From assembly GCF_040436345.1 (NCBI RefSeq), contig NC_133238.1, forward strand, positions 5,954,150-6,018,149: DNA of 64,000 nt, written 5' to 3'. This stretch comes from Pagrus major (taxonomy: Eukaryota; Chordata; Actinopteri; Spariformes; Sparidae). Positions 49,377-60,111 of the stretch are shown here, piece after piece (position 1 is the stretch's first letter; each line of letters begins with the position of its first letter). A model generated the notes under the pieces. The model was given only the letters and a program-made list of their open reading frames with translations. It made no database searches and was not told the DNA's origin. The position numbers were made by a program, and so were the translations under genes.

Positions 49377-49638
49377 GTATAGGGGCACATTTCTCAACTA
49401 TATATTTCAAATCACTCAGGGAGGTGGGCCGCACGGGTGAAAAACATGTGTCTCTACAGTCCTACCATACTAGAATAAAAAATAGCAACCATCTCGCTCG
49501 TCAATTCCTGTTACTATATAAAATGTACCTAAAGGGCATAAATTGCCAAAGATGATTTTGATTGAAAGTATACTTACCTTCACCAAGGCAGGAAGAGGCC
49601 TTTAATTTTTCAGTTTAATAAGATAATCACCACAAAGT

Positions 49639-50216
49639 CAGGGGTTTAATGTTTTTCAGGCCAAGGAGCCCTCAGCAGAGAGACGGGGCAGGGACCCCCT
49701 ACTACATATATTGTATGATAATCTGTTGCTTATTAAAGTGGGCCTAGAATAACGTGTAGGGTGGCCTGTAGTGCCACGTATTAACATGTTGGCAGCAGCT
49801 GTAGCATGGCTACCCCTAGCCTCACCTTCTGCAATTTCTCCAGTGGTTTCTGAGCTGGAGGGTACATCAGAGTCTCTTGCTTGATAACTAACAAAACAAT
49901 CTATTGTGGCTAATAAGATACAGCGGACACTTGGGATAATGATACACATCACTGGACAATATGTTTCAATAAGCCATAGCTAGCTGACTGGTTCGCCGTT
50001 ATGAAGAGGTGTTGCGTAGTGATTTATCATGTGGTCAGGTAAGCTTGTTCACATGATTGCACAAGGAATTATGGGTAGATTGTCATCAATCAGTGTAAAC
50101 TAAAAAGTTATTTTTTCTTTGCAAAAAATATGTTAGATTAGATCAGACAGGTTTACATTTTTGGAAAAAAAACAAACTTTCCAAATATTATCAAAGAGTA
50201 ATTTGGCCACCCCCTG
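49639..50216. mobile_element. hAT-like non-autonomous element
   Basis: The ends CAGGGGTTTAATG (left) and CCACCCCCTG (right, complement CAGGGGGTGG) are hAT-style. The interior ('ggaccccctactacatatat', 'gtgggcctagaataacgtgt') matches a widespread teleost non-coding element by memory. No clear 8-bp duplication is visible. Confidence 0.5.
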
Positions 50217-53200
50217 TAGTAACTTCATATACCAGTGCATCATCTAAATTTGTTTGCAGTGTGTTGAAGAATCATGGCAGTTTGTCACATAGGCCACGCC
50301 TTGTCAACCAGTTACTCTATGGGAAAAACAGTAGGCCATATAAAATAGAAGTAAAACAAATAGATTTTCAATCAAGTCATCAAGTTGTAATATGTCAACT
50401 TCAGTGTAGAAATTAAATTTAGAAGAGTTATAAACCACAACAAATGGCTAAAAAATATGTGTAGGCAAAAATGGGCCTGGCCTATGTTGTAAGATACACA
50501 TTGGACCAAAGACTTCAGGGAAAAAAATTAAGCAAAACTGCAAAATCTGCTTGGTAATACACCATTATACATCTTATAAACTATTCAATCTATGTAAAGC
50601 AAATTTGACAATCGGAGTTCTCAATTCTATTTCCCTTTCCTACACAGCAAGTGATTATTAAGTAACAGCCTACAAAGTTACATCACACTCTGCCCCCAGG
50701 TGTTTCCCATTTAAACAAGTGATTTGTCTGATCATGTCTTGAGCAGTGAGCAGAGACTCTCTGTAGCATCCTCAGCTGTATGTGAAGCTTTGTTTTGATG
50801 ACTTGCTAAAGTAGAGTTGCTTCTGACAATGACAGATTATGTCAAGTTGTAAAGAATTTCATAACGTAGTATTCTCTAACTGGAAAATATTATTTAACTT
50901 AATTACAGAATTGACTGAAAATATGTATAATGTTGCTAAGATCTTTTTTTTTATGGCGGGGGCAATTTTATTTTTTACTCCAGTGCCTTTCATAAAAGCC
51001 CATCTGAAGTATTTTGTGTGTATTTCCATAACTGGAGTCAGATAATCCCATAACTGCAGTGTGCGCCATCTTTGACTCTGCTTCTGAAAAATGCTGATGC
51101 AGCAGGTTCTATGTCCTCATTTGTAAATTATTTGTCTTTGACAAGCTGTGATGCATAAGAATTTACCCATATTTTAATAAAAGATTTTCACCTGTTTTTA
51201 AGAAGCTCGGAGTCAAAAACAAAACCTTTTATTTATTGCTGAGGCAGGGAAAGCATAAGAATGGAGAAATGATGACTCAAGAATGTTTGCCACTGCACCA
51301 TAAATGACATCCATTTAATGTTTTAACTATAACTCAGAAGTAGAAGTGTTTTCCAACCTTCATAATGAAAATATTCAAATTTGAACGTAGGTTTTGTTGA
51401 GCTGGCCTCAGAGCCGAGCATAGATAAAAATCTGAGAAAAATGCTCGACTTAGCATTTTGGACGAAGGAAGTAGGTCACCATTACTCATGAAACCTAGAA
51501 ACTTGCAATCATCGCTTTGGGAATACAGCCGCAGTCTCGTCTTCCAGAAAGAAGAAACATCTGGAGCCATGAGGAAATCCCAAATTAGTTCAGCAGATTC
51601 GGCCTGAAAGAGTGACACTTTGAGAAATTCCAGTGTCTGTGACCCTCTTTGTTAAACCTGCCTCATCTAGCTAACATCTTCCTTCTTGCAGATGAAATCA
51701 ACATTTTCCACCCTGACAACTGATTAGTCTGCAGTGATGCATGTTTTTCCTCTCTGTAGCTAAACAAGCCTGACAGCTGAACCAGATTGCTCATGGCCCT
51801 TCTCTTTGTCATGACCTGTTTGTGCTATAAAGCTGTCTGTTTGTGACCCAGAACTGGCTTGAATGCAGTTTGGAACAGCTCACATCTTGTGCCCACCTGT
51901 TTGCTGTTTTTACTGAAAGAAACAGTCATCAGCAGTAAGTAATGCCACATTGATTTTTATGCTGATCATATGCACAGTCACTTTCCTGTGCTCATGTGCT
52001 CTGATTACAGATAGTCTATTAAGGAAATAGACATCATAGGAAACTGAAAAAGAAGTCACCCCTGTAGGGGTTTAGTGTTAATCAATATCCTCTTCAGCTC
52101 AGATGCAACAAAATGAAGAAGCTTCAATGAGGGAACCTACTATGATCTATGAATGACTGGAGAGTTTTACATGGCGCTGTAGCTGATTGATGAATCAAAG
52201 ACGGTACAAGGGAGTTCTGGCTGTGGAGAATCTGTGTCCTACAGCGCCACAGTCAATACATCTGAACATCAAGGCGCTTCATGTCTGAGTAGCAGAGAAA
52301 CTCAATTTGAGGAAAAGTTGAAAGGACTATCCATCAGAAGACGTTGGTTTCTTTCTTCAGTGCAGGAGAACACAGAGTAGATGTGGAGATTGGCAATGAA
52401 AGCAGCACTGAGCGAACCCCTTTTATTTTTTTTCCCGTGGCAGCTGTGATGTTGACAACATTTCCATCAGCCTCAGATTTGAGTGCGAGCGTGCATGTGT
52501 GAAATATCGCTTGTTGTGTCTTTATGGCTGCCTAGCTGTCTTCATGAACGCTTGCGTTCACAAATCAAATGATCTTCAGTCTCAGTAAATAAGTTGCTAA
52601 ATTGAAAAGAGGTGAGTCGAATTTTGTGGTATTGATGGTATTTTGTGGCTCAGTAAATCAGCCACACTGGGTAGAGTTCAGTCTACTGACATTCTACCAA
52701 CCATGTGAGAGTTTCTGATTTCCAAGGAACATTCTCGACCGACTACAGTATTCTCCTTCTTGTCTTTCAAGGACTGGGGATCAAACCTATATACTTCTGC
52801 AGTATCAAATAACATTTATCTAGCATCGAGGATTGAAAACTGATTCCAATTTTACCCCTATCCCTCTTATTCGAGTGCCTTCTTGCCCCTCAGAACAGAG
52901 TTAATGGTTGAAATGGGACAACTCTTGAAGACCGTCATTCATCATCAGTAGTCGTTGATGGCGACCGGACATTTCCAACATGCCATCTTCAGCTGTGGTG
53001 ATTTATCTGATGAAGATTCGCTCACAACTTCACTTCACAATCAAGTCATCAAATAAAAAAGATCACTGCTTCATGACCTGGACACTAGCGGTGCTTTATA
53101 GGCTAACATTAGCAAACCCATGCTCCTACCTTGCCAGTCTGCTCTGATATTCGAGGAGCTGTACCAAGAGCAAAAACTTCACTGCTGGACTTTAGGTAAA

Positions 53201-54929
53201 TTTTGGAAGTCATATGACATCATGCACAAATCAGCAAAAACAATGTAGTGTTAGCTAGCTAGTTAAGAAAAGCTGATAAAAGGACAATAATACTTTGAAA
53301 CTACAGAGAGTGCTCAACCCTCAGTTTGAAAAACCTCTGTTTAGAGGTAAATCAATATGTGACCAAGAAATGTATATATAAGAGCCTTTCCTCGTCACTT
53401 AGAGCCTCAGAATCCCAATCTCACAGAGTTTGTTACTTGAATGTCACTATATTTCACCCACTTTGTTTCAAAAGTATTCCAGATTCATGACTTTCCCAAT
53501 GAATCTCTCAGGTTCCAGCTGCTGTGCTGTAAACTTTGGACCTTTGGATCATCTCCCACTCTGGGAATCAGTGTCAAAATCCATGGGCAGATGTGAGCGT
53601 GTCTGTAGGGCCAATATGCTGCTGAATGTTGTTTAATTTATTCTGCCTGGGTTAGAAAGGATACACAGAATTGATGTTCTGGATCCCAGTAGCAGAAACA
53701 CCAACTGTGAAATCCTCCTTTTGCTCACTGAAAAATGTATCCCAGCAAGAAAAGAGGTAGCAAATTGACCTCAAATGATGCTGAAGATGCATCTGTCCAT
53801 TGAATTGCAGAGTGCTTACTTGTCTAATTGTGGGAATCTGGTTTGGTTTGTAGCCCAGTTTCAGTCGGCAGCCTGCCACTGACAGGACAAACTCCACCCA
53901 GCTGCTCCGCCCCATCAGGAGCATTGAAGTGAGCACAGACCAGAGTCCCCTCCACAGCTGACTGTCATTATTCTTGCAATCCCCAATTAGCCTGATCGCA
54001 GAAATTGTGGGTCATTAGGATCTGAGGCCGCCAGTTGAACTGCTGATCAAATTAGCTAAACGGCTTTGAGTATGAATCATTCGACAGCTACCACACATGA
54101 TGAGCAGAGGAAGCGGTTCAAAGCTTTTAAACCCAAAAACATATGGAGGAGTCTCTGACAGTTATCACATTCCCGTCTGGTCCATGTTGGGTGTATCTGA
54201 ACACAATCAGCTGGCGTAGACCTGTAACCTACACCTGCACACACACAAATTCCCGCCTTCCTTTTTCCGTTGATCTCACTCTCACACATAGCCTCATCCA
54301 CCATCATTCCCCAATCACAAGCACTCCATCACACAGAGAGCCAGTGTACTCATCAAGCCACAGAGGAGTTCCAGATGGGGACATTAGCGAGACTATTTCT
54401 TCATCTAAACACGCTAAAAGAGCATGCTTTTGTTGAAAATAAAGAATAAACAAGTGAAGGGCGAGACAGAGGAAATAGATCCCAGGTGCTTCACCGGTCT
54501 AGACCAAACTGCACTCGTAGCTCCTGGTTATTTGGCCAAGTGTGGCATTCAGTGTCATCCTCCTGGAGATTTGCGTTTATGTGCCAGACAAAGGTGGAAT
54601 TTCTTGGAAGGACATGTGGGTGTCAGTCCCACACTGTCAAAACAAATAGACTGGGTCAGTATGGTGAAATTTTTTGTGGGGTCAGTGTGGTGTCAGGGCT
54701 GGTTACGTAAGAGGGGCTGAAAGCTCTCAGTGAGTTATATATTTGAAGATTCCATTCAAACACACCGCAGATTGTTGTTTTCTTCTAATGCTTCTTTGCG
54801 TTTGAGTTGCTCTGGAGGCCAAAATTGTCTACTTCAATGAGCAGAGTCTGTCAGAAAATAGGAAGTATTTTTTTGCTGACAAGAGGTGGTCAAAATAACT
54901 GAACATTTTTATAACCATTCTAGGCCTGT
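50217..54929. other. Intergenic, nothing recognised
   Basis: No coding exon or clear mobile element was recognised. A GC-richer stretch at about 53,830-54,080 with several aattagc- and gatcaaatta-like words could be regulatory. Short frames on both strands look random. Confidence 0.45.
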
Positions 54930-55850
54930 GGATCACATTTTCAGTCTAACTGACGGATGATCACAGCTTTGCTCCACGCTGAAATATCTCAATAACTATT
55001 GTTCATTGTGTACGTACATTCATGGTCTCCAGAGGATGGACCCTGGCTCTCCAGGGTCTGACTTTGACCTTTCACTTAGTGCCTCCGTGAGGTTGACATT
55101 TTTGGTTTTTAGTGACACATCTCAACAACATTTGGATGGATTATTATGAAATTGGGTTCAGACATTCATGTTCCCCTGAGGATGAACTGCCATCAGGTCA
55201 AAATTTTAATTTGTTCAAAACTTTGGTTCATGGCTGCATATCTAATGACATTTTGATGAACCTCAGCAGTACCTTGTGTTTAATGCTAATTCGCAAATGT
55301 TTGCATGCTACTGTAACACGCTTAAAGGGGCACAATGTAGGAATTCAGTTGAAAACAATTAAAATTTAATAAAAGGATCAACAGAATGTGAAGAAATAAC
55401 AGTTTTGATGTTATGATGTCTATTGTGTTGCGGTGCTTGTGGTGTGAAAAACCAACATGTCCCTGTGCTCCCAGTCTGGACTGTCAGCTGCACAGCTAAC
55501 TTAGCCAACTAGCTAACAGCAGCTACCATTAGCAGCAGTTAGCTGTTACTCTTATGATATGCTACCCCCTGTTTGTTTTAAGGATGAATTTGACAGGTGG
55601 CCAATTCTTACATATTGCACCTTTAACTAGGATGCGAACATGGTGCACATTATATCTGCTAAACAGCCACATGTTAACATTGTTATCATGTGCATGTTAG
55701 CATGCTGACGTTAACATTTAGCTACAGTGCAACTAAATACAGCCTCTAGGAGCTGCTAGCATGCAATAGCACTGCTATTAATCTTGTTCAGATGTACATG
55801 AACGTAGCATTCAATATGTTAAAGGTCAGTTAATGTAGCATACTGGCTAA
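54930..55850 (+). repeat. Long dispersed teleost repeat, split by a MITE
   Basis: It includes 'gaggttgacatttttggttt', 'cagacattcatgttcccctg', 'ggtcaaaattttaatttgtt' and, after the MITE, 'catgttagcatgctgacgtt'. Together these follow a widespread fish repeat. The order continues across the inserted element at 55,322-55,626. It is non-coding. Confidence 0.6.
55322..55626. mobile_element. TTAA-flanked MITE nested in a dispersed repeat
   Basis: TTAA flanks both ends. Termini are AAGGGGCACAATGTAGGAAT (left) and, complemented, AAGGTGCAATATGTAAGAAT (right). It belongs to the same family as 30,216-30,612. Removing it with one TTAA rejoins the host repeat (...acacgcttaactagg...). Confidence 0.85.
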
Positions 55851-56900
55851 TTAGCTTTTCTTGATGGCCACTGTGAGCGAGCTTCCCTTCTTCTGCTGTT
55901 CCACAAGCCTCTCTTAATCTCACGTCTTAGTTTTATAAGCTTATAAACCAGACACCTGCTTTTAACTGTCCTTGTGTCAACAGTTATTCATCTACAGTGA
56001 ATTCAAACATCTGTTCTGTTGGAAGTCAGCCATTAGACTTATCTGGAAGGCTTTTCTCAGGCTTTACGATATAATTTTCATTTGCTTGTGACTCATTGTA
56101 CAAATAAATAATCAGGCCCTCCTTTGCTTCTCCTCAGCATTTGGTAATTGTTAGCACCATATATCATACATGTTTAGGAGCAAAAGAGGTCGGAGAGCAG
56201 GGGAATGAAAATCAAACCCACCCACATGTAGGGCCAATGATTTAGAAATCTCAATGTAGGAGACAAAGGGAGAAGATTCAAGAATAAAGTATTGCAGATG
56301 GGTTCGACATTAAAATATGTCTTGTTTACTCAAACTTATATCTTTATCTAGTCTACTAATATTTCACAAAAGGAGGACTATTATTCAGCCTGTGAAAACA
56401 CTTGTATAATGTCTACTGTGGAGGAGATGTCATAGTGATCATCAGGGCTATCTCAGCTTCAACTTGTAGATTGTGAATTTCTGCGTTATAAACTGGTAAT
56501 GTGGGAAGTAACTGGGCGTTTACAAGGCAGGAAGAGCTGATGATAGAAGTTGTTTGGTTAAATTATGGGAAATGTAGGATCCAGGAGTCTTGGAACTACT
56601 GCAGGGTGTCTCAGTCCCGCTACTTTATGGAGGCGTAAAAGAAAACACTGCAGTAGCTTTTTCATGCACCATCAGTCTTGGGTTACCTGGACACAGCTGT
56701 TTTCTTCTGTGATTGTTTGGCATCTCCTAAAGAATTATAACTAATAAGGTTATCCGTGCCTCCAGAGCAGCTCTTTCACTAAAGCCAGTGAACAATCTAC
56801 ATTCATGTTGTATTGGATCAGACATCACCAGACCCAGCAGGATCCTTGCTGGATTCATATAGTCATTATTTTGCATGTGCCAGCCTCAACACTAAATGAG

Positions 56901-57302
56901 CTATCTGTAAGAATTTTAGTTTAAAACATCCAAAAATAATATTATCAACAGAATGTGAAGAAATTATAGTTTTGTGTCCTGTCAAAGATGTCTATGTATT
57001 GTGTTGAAGAGATATCTACTGAAGTTAGCATGCTAACTAATCCTGTCTCATAACACCACTTTGTACCTCAAGAGATGATAGTGAGTCACTGTATCGTCCA
57101 GTCTGCCCTCAGTCCAACTTAAGAGGATGAAGAAGAAGTGCTGGCCTGAGGGTGTGTTGGAAATAGAAGCAAAACAAAAGTTAACATTTGCATCGCCTCC
57201 ACTGCTAGAGACAGCACTTGGCGAGTAAGGGGATGCTGAACTCGAAACGTTTCTTGTGAACTGGCAGCTAAACAGCTGAACATAGACATATTGCACCTTT
57301 AA
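56901..57302. mobile_element. TTAA-type MITE, left end degraded
   Basis: The body begins 'ctgtaagaattttagtttaa' and ends 'catattgcacctttaa', with internal segments shared with 30,216 ('gaagttagcatgctaac'). The left terminus has lost its first few bases. Confidence 0.65.
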
Positions 57303-58833
57303 GGCCACTGTCCAAGCTGCTGTATTTGACGTGTTAGGAGTGAGAACGTGTTGCACATATAGACACAAATTAGCTTTACATTACAGAAAAATGGCCATCA
57401 ATTAATTTTGAACTGGTCTATTATCTGCCCTGTGTATGGTGTGACCTACTGTCCATTTTAAAGCCATGTAGCCCACTTTATGGGGCTCACGCGGACATGT
57501 TGACCATTTTTATTTGCTGAACCATAAATGAATTACTTAACATTCCTAACTGGTTTAAATACTATTATTGTGAATGTATAACTTGTAATTTTGCCTTTGA
57601 TTATCCTAGACTGCCACATCGCTTTATTAATATCAGTGTTTGCAGTGTGTGTCGACACACTTTGTCAATCCCTACTTGTAATTACCACTAGGAGGCTGAC
57701 TTGAACGACTTCTCCCTGCTGACAGGTCATATTTATGCTAAATCACACACAACACGAAGGCGGGATTAGACTCCAGTCTGCCAGATAATCATTAGACAAA
57801 CTGATTTCACAGATTTATACAACCTGAGAGGAGAGCTAGAAAGTCAGCTCCGCTGTTGCCTATTAGCAGGAATAAAACCGCCTCTTGGGCGTCTACGGCA
57901 CACAATAAAGTCCCAAATAAAGATATCTGTGTTCCTGCTGATAGTCAATCTGTTTCTAACACCATCATCTCAAGGATGTCAGTGTCTGCATGGACTGATC
58001 TCTGATTCATTTTGCCTTTTCAGGGTTTAATGAATGAGGCGGTCAAGGGAAACCAGCAACTTATCCCCAATCTGTGCTCACACTTTAATCTTGATGAATC
58101 AGAGTCAAGCGGGAGCTGCTCAGCCGAGAGCAGCGTCGTGCCAGGTCGCCTTTCAAAGCACTCATCATCAGGCCTTTTCACTGAAGGCACAGCCTGGCCC
58201 CAGCTCACCTCCCGCCTTTTGCTTTATATGCAGCACACTATCTTCCATCGCTACGTCACAACATTATGGGAGGAATACCTATGAAAATTACATGCACCGT
58301 GTGCCCAGTGGATAAGGATCACACAGCATACTGTTGACTGCAGCCAGACATCTATTAATCTGTGTTCCTGTGCCTCTGATTTGCTGCCATGATGGAGGCA
58401 GTTCTGATAGAAGAGGCACAGTGCCCCCTGGTGGAAGAATTAAGGCACAGTCTCAAGCAGAAAAAAACAGCAGAGGTCTGTGAGTGTGCGTGTGTGTGTC
58501 TGTGTGTGCGTGCAACTGTTAAAAAAGAAATAAAGAATATCACATGCTTGCATGAGTGGAACATTCACAATTTAGAGACGTTGAGTCACTAACCTCAAGT
58601 AGTTATTTGACTTTTGTAAAGTAGTACATCAAAAAGGATACTTGTTAATACTTTATTTTATGAATCATACATTTATCATCAGTGTTCCTGAAGATTTGTT
58701 GGAAAATAACACTTGGTCCCAAGTGGAGTTGAGACAATATTTCTGAGACAGCTGTTTGAGTTTCTCAGTTAGTTGTAGGGAGTTTAGCATATTTTCAAAT
58801 AAAGCTTTTTTTAAGGGACATTTTACCCAACAT
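57303..58833. other. Intergenic, nothing recognised
   Basis: It contains a (TG)n-rich run at about 58,480-58,512. The frames at 58,012-58,315 on the plus strand and 58,020-58,208 on the minus strand show no recognisable domain. No splice-consistent exon was found. Confidence 0.45.
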
Positions 58834-59040
58834 GTTGATGAAGGTTCTCAGTCATCCAGGTCATTCTAAGTGCTGTATCGTAGGCAACTGGACTTGTTTC
58901 AGTTTGTTGAAGACGTTTCACCTCTCATCCAAGAGGCTTCTTCAGTTCTAACTAACTGGAGTGGAGTTGCAGGCTTTTAAACTCTGTGTGGGAGTGTCCT
59001 TACAGAGTCGTTAAGACTCTGTGTCGTTGCCCCCACCAAC
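58834..59040 (+). repeat. Dispersed retroelement-derived repeat
   Basis: It runs 'gttgatgaaggttctcagtc', 'aagtgctgtatcgtaggcaa', 'gaagacgtttcacctctcat', 'ccaagaggcttcttcagttc'. This string is very frequent in fish genomes, and I suspect a Penelope-like or LINE source. Fragments recur at 16,250 and 26,491 in this window. Confidence 0.6.
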
Positions 59041-59670
59041 ACTTAGAATTTAATTTACTATAAATTTGTCATGTATTAATGATGGTTATTATAATGTTAC
59101 CACTTAGACAAACCAATAATGAATGTATCCTTGTACTGTATGTGTATCCAAAGCCTGATATATCTCATCTCTTTGTGCCATAGAGCGTCACTGTTGTCCA
59201 AAAACTACTAAAAATAAGGCTCAATGAGCCACCCTCTTGCAGTGACATCTTCCTTCATTACCATGGACACACACTGTAGTTTATTTAAACTCAATCCCAC
59301 ATACACCATCCTGCTGCCCCAAATATTCACTAGAGCACCAAATATGGATTAATCCCCTGCTGAAAGTAGTCCCCAATGATGCATCATTTCCTGTTTGAGT
59401 AATGTGTCTCCAGTAGAAGCTCGTTGAGAGGCAGATAAAGACATCATTGGTTTGGGTCTTTTCATGGCATTTGTTGACCAAATTTAAGAATAAAACCAGC
59501 CTGATCCTTTAAAATGGCCGTGTGTTAACTTTAAATGCACAATTGACATTCCAACCAGACAAAAAGCAAACCTCAGCTCTGTAAAAACAGTTTTACTGCC
59601 ATCTACCAAGACTTTTTCAGCAGGTACCTTACAATGATTTTGGTGTACTGCTCAGTATTGGTTTATAGAG

Positions 59671-59676
59671 TTTATT
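59671..59676 (-). terminator. gyg2: Candidate gyg2 poly(A) signal
   Basis: TTTATT on the plus strand is AATAAA on the minus strand, 313 nt past the gyg2 stop codon. Another AATAAA lies at 59,280-59,285 (minus). Confidence 0.45.
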
Positions 59677-59988
59677 GACAGTGACATGAATCAGTGTGTA
59701 CAATGTATGTGGTTATAACATCTTTCTCAGTCTCAGTGAAAACTGCTTCAGGTTGTGTCGGTGTCAGTCTCAAAGTGGTAGACATCACACTGGGATGTCT
59801 AGTGGTAGGAAAATCTGTATTTTTATCTGCCTGTGAAACTCATCACATCATGTCAAATCCCGACATCACAGCCCAGATATACAGTCAGGCTATCACCATT
59901 GAGTTCAGTCTGAACTCGACCTCGGAGCAAATGAAAATGAACCAGAGGACTCGGGTCAGTTTGGGTTATAGGTGTCTGTGTGATTTTT

Positions 59989-60111
59989 TTAATCAAGGAA
60001 GCGGTCCAGCATCTTCTGGATGTTTTCGAAGGCATGTCTGCCCAGGTAGTCAACCTGCCCGGCCTCCCACTGCCTGCGATGCTCCAGCCGCTCTGCCGTG
60101 TCTGCAGCCCT
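59989..60111 (-). CDS. gyg2: gyg2 last exon: glycogen-synthase-binding C-terminus
   Basis: Its 40 codons and TAA begin RAADTAERLEHRRQWEAGQV, then DYLGRHAFENIQKMLDRFLD. In glycogenins the final ~35 residues bind glycogen synthase. The acceptor AG at 60,112-60,113 follows ...GATCATGGC and is preceded in frame by a TGA, so the exon cannot extend further upstream. An AG a few bases later (…GCTGCAG) would change the phase and break continuity with the previous exon. Confidence 0.88.
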   Translation of the reverse strand, partial: RAADTAERLEHRRQWEAGQVDYLGRHAFENIQKMLDRFLD

